7,987 bases of DNA from contig DUGE01000083.1 of assembly GCA_013331595.1 (NCBI GenBank), forward strand, positions 7,971 to 15,957, written 5' to 3'. Source of the stretch: Microcaldota archaeon. GTDB lineage: Archaea; Micrarchaeota; Micrarchaeia; Norongarragalinales; UBA10210. The position numbers and the translations under genes are program-made. The notes below the pieces were generated by a model that did not search any database, had not been told where the DNA came from, and saw nothing but the letters and a program-made list of their open reading frames with translations. Shown piece by piece: positions 5,932 through 7,987 of this stretch. The stretch's first letter is position 1; each line of letters opens with the position of its first letter.

Positions 5932-7722
5932 ATGCCTGTTGAATTCAAACCCCCAAAAAGCCTGACAGAAGCTTTCCAAACGGCCAGGCAGCTCAGAACA
6001 CGGCCTGAAAAAGGCGGCATGCCCGCAGTACAGCGGTATTTGAAGCAAGTGCGCAAGTACAAGTCAAGCTTGTTTGAGAGGGCTTTTGCAGAGTCGCCCC
6101 ACCCAGCCGTCCTTGTTGATGACGTGGGCACCATAATCCACGTTTCCAAGGAAGCCGAAGTTTTTTTTGAAAAACCTGCTTCTGAAATCGTTGGAAAAAG
6201 CATTCACACCTTCGCATGGCCGCTAAAAACGAAAGGCGCAAGCGTTACAGAAACGGCTTTCAACGTGGCTCAAACGGCGCCTGCGGAAGGCAACATTGAA
6301 ATGGCGCCAATAGTCTATCCCATAAACGGACTGAAGCGTGAAAATCTTGCATTGTGGCGTTTTTCAAGGCACCCTTCCGGCTTTTATACAGTAACTTTTC
6401 AAAGAATCAAAACTGCATTGACCAATCCCATCGTCAAAAAAATCTTGAGTTTTGAAAAAAGGATTAATGACACTGACAACCCGGAGGAAATCCGCCACAA
6501 GCTTTTGGAATCCCTCAGGGAAATTTCCGGGGCAGATGCTGCGGCATGGTTTGAAAACACGGGCAGGAAGGAAGGGCACTTGGAGACTCTCGACGTAAGC
6601 GTGGATGGCGAACAGCCTTCCTTGGCCGGGCTGAAAGAACACTGGCTGAAACATTTGCCCTTTTCCCCCATAGACGGAAGCATTAACGGGAGAGTTGCCC
6701 AGACTGAATCTCCTGAAAGAGTCTTGGACATTCAAAGGGACTCCCGAAGTTTCCTTGGAACGACTCAAGCTGAGAAGGCGGAAAGCCCTGAAGGAAAGTT
6801 CGACTTGCGTGATGCATACGTAATTCCTGTTTTCGGGAGGAAATTTGGGAAAGTCAACTTGCAGGCCACCATTACGCTATACATGCACGGGAAATCCAGG
6901 TTTTACGAACCTTTGCTGGAAATCCTTCCGCACCTTGCAAACACCGGGGCCTTGAAAATAGCGGCTGCAAAGTACCAGCTTCACCAGGACAAGCAGCTTG
7001 AAATTGCCAGGAAAGAGGCGGCCACAGACCCTATCACCGGGCTTCAAAGGCGAACCCCCTTTAAAATTGCGGTTGAAGAGGCGCTTGAAAGGCTTAGGAA
7101 CGGAGGCAGGCCTTTTGCAATCGTGGCTTGCGATTCAAGAAACCTAGGTGTCTTAAACGAAGCGTACGGCCACAAAAACGGCGGGGATTTGGGGTTAAAA
7201 TCCGCCGGCGAAATACTCTCGAAAATTGGCGAAAGCGAAGGCATCCAGACTTACCGGGCAGGGGACACTTCAGACGAATTCTTTTCAATTGTCATTGACC
7301 CTGAAAAGGCTGAACAAATCGCCCGGCGAATGAGGGAAGAAAGCGAACGCAAACTGACTGAAAATCCAGATTCAATCATGGCTTTAACCGGCTTCAGCCT
7401 CGACGCTGCAGTCCATCACGTAAAAGCAGACCCTGGCGGTTTCAGCAGCTTGATGGATGAATTAGATAGGACACTCAAAGATTCAAAGTACGAAGGCAGG
7501 AGAGAATGGCCTAAATATATGATTCGAAAACACCTCGAGCTGGAAGCCGGGCTTCCTAGCAAAGTGGTTAGCGCAATCCGAGGCAAACTTGCAAGAGACA
7601 AATTTGACAATTTACGGTCTGAATTGAGGAGGGAGCTAAGGAAAGCTCAAGGCGAGAATAAAGCAAAACTTGAAAGCTTGCAGAGGGAGCTAGAGAAAAG
7701 GCGCAAGGCAAAAAGAGAGTAA
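5932..7722 (+). CDS. PAS-GAF-GGDEF-like sensor protein with basic coiled-coil tail
   Basis: This 596-residue soluble protein has no signal peptide or membrane helix. After a basic N-terminal segment comes a PAS domain (about 48-157, starting LFERAFAESPHPAVLVDD). A GAF-like domain follows (about 168-355), with SINGRVAQTESPERVLDI at 250-267 and the later vPl-like strand. A GGDEF-like domain spans about 360-515. In it, the entry motif DPITGL (366-371), D401, N409, GH (413-414) and GGD (417-419) match nucleotide cyclases, but the signature reads RAGDTSDEF (442-450) instead of R-x-GGDEF. Cyclase activity is therefore uncertain; it may be a nucleotide-binding receiver. No usual RxxD inhibitory site is seen. 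The tail (about 553-596) is charged with Leu heptads. The ATG at 5932 is chosen by the promoter spacing and domain start; the frame is open upstream to 5326, antisense to the kinase. Confidence 0.9.
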   Translation: MPVEFKPPKSLTEAFQTARQLRTRPEKGGMPAVQRYLKQVRKYKSSLFERAFAESPHPAVLVDDVGTIIHVSKEAEVFFEKPASEIVGKSIHTFAWPLKTKGASVTETAFNVAQTAPAEGNIEMAPIVYPINGLKRENLALWRFSRHPSGFYTVTFQRIKTALTNPIVKKILSFEKRINDTDNPEEIRHKLLESLREISGADAAAWFENTGRKEGHLETLDVSVDGEQPSLAGLKEHWLKHLPFSPIDGSINGRVAQTESPERVLDIQRDSRSFLGTTQAEKAESPEGKFDLRDAYVIPVFGRKFGKVNLQATITLYMHGKSRFYEPLLEILPHLANTGALKIAAAKYQLHQDKQLEIARKEAATDPITGLQRRTPFKIAVEEALERLRNGGRPFAIVACDSRNLGVLNEAYGHKNGGDLGLKSAGEILSKIGESEGIQTYRAGDTSDEFFSIVIDPEKAEQIARRMREESERKLTENPDSIMALTGFSLDAAVHHVKADPGGFSSLMDELDRTLKDSKYEGRREWPKYMIRKHLELEAGLPSKVVSAIRGKLARDKFDNLRSELRRELRKAQGENKAKLESLQRELEKRRKAKRE

Positions 7723-7731
7723 AACTAAAAA
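7710..7731 (-). terminator. Oligo-T tracts after the HtpX-like gene
   Basis: Downstream of the minus-strand TAG at 7759, the minus strand carries T5, T4 and T5 runs within 22 bases. They overlap the last codons of the convergent sensor gene. This fits an archaeal oligo-T terminator. Confidence 0.45.
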
Positions 7732-7758
7732 GGGCTACCTTGAGAACAAGTGGAAAGG

Positions 7759-7987
7759 CTACATTGCCTTTAATCGTTTGATCCGCTCTTCGATGGGCGG
7801 GTGCGTTGCGAAAAGCCCGCCAACTGAAAAATTCTTAAGCGGGTTTGCGAAGAAAAGCGAGGCCGTCGTGTCGCTCGCAGTTTTAACCGGCAGGTTTTCC
7901 TTCTTTATCTTTTCCAATGCACTGGCAAGGCCGTCGGGATAGCGCGTCATGGCAGATCCGCTTGCGTCTGCAAGATACTCGCGCTTG
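7759..7987 (-). CDS. htpX: HtpX-like M48 zinc metalloprotease (C-terminal 75 codons, partial)
   Basis: Only the C-terminal 75 residues lie in the window; the upstream part, with the HEXXH zinc site and membrane helices, is beyond the right edge. The segment begins [20 protein letters not shown], in which the Glu of REYLADA is the expected third zinc ligand of M48 proteases. It ends with the family-typical [17 protein letters not shown], the closing block of HtpX. The family is membrane-anchored with a cytoplasmic active site and degrades misfolded membrane proteins. The gene is convergent with the sensor gene, with 36 bases between the stop codons. Confidence 0.92.
   Translation of the reverse strand, partial: KREYLADASGSAMTRYPDGLASALEKIKKENLPVKTASDTTASLFFANPLKNFSVGGLFATHPPIEERIKRLKAM

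Noticed and set aside
5880..6203. Upstream extension of the kinase frame by 108 codons
   Set aside because: It is antisense to the sensor gene's 5' end, while the PfkB N-terminal strand MIVCAGSIAFD begins at the ATG at 5879.
1..7987. CRISPR arrays, insertion sequences, tRNA genes
   Set aside because: No regularly spaced repeats, transposase-like frames, terminal inverted repeats or tRNA-like cloverleaf stretches were found by eye.

Overview
The window most likely comes from an archaeon. Several start codons have no Shine-Dalgarno sequence but have an AT-rich TATA-like box about 24-27 bases upstream, which is the archaeal layout for leaderless transcripts, and gene ends carry oligo-T tracts rather than strong bacterial hairpins. 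Moderate GC content, very tight packing and an unfamiliar small basic protein would suit a DPANN-type lineage such as Diapherotrites or Micrarchaeota. That placement is inference; no rRNA or other decisive marker is present.

Layout from left to right. On the minus strand, an unrecognised 255-residue gene (500-1267) is followed by pyrF (1-459, cut by the window edge), which encodes OMP decarboxylase for UMP synthesis. Diverging from these on the plus strand is hppA (1394-3397), a membrane pyrophosphatase with the K+-independent signature. It ends in a T-rich terminator facing the convergent end of an APC-family amino acid permease (3466-4788, minus). Upstream of the permease, also on the minus strand, are a 35-codon Arg/Lys-rich microprotein (4845-4952) and a PfkB-family sugar or nucleoside kinase (4983-5879). 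The kinase diverges across a 52-base gap from a 596-residue PAS-GAF-GGDEF-like cytoplasmic sensor protein (5932-7722, plus). The window ends in the C-terminal part of an HtpX-like M48 protease (7759-7987, minus, partial).

The genes do not form one pathway. pyrF and the kinase may share a nucleotide or sugar theme. hppA hydrolyses the pyrophosphate made by biosynthesis and uses it to energise the membrane, which could help drive the permease. The most unusual parts are the sensor protein with an altered GGDEF motif, the single TATA-like element placed to serve both divergent genes, the small basic protein, and the uncharacterised 255-residue gene. No mobile element, CRISPR array, tRNA or rRNA was seen, and no gene-free stretch exceeds 150 bases.
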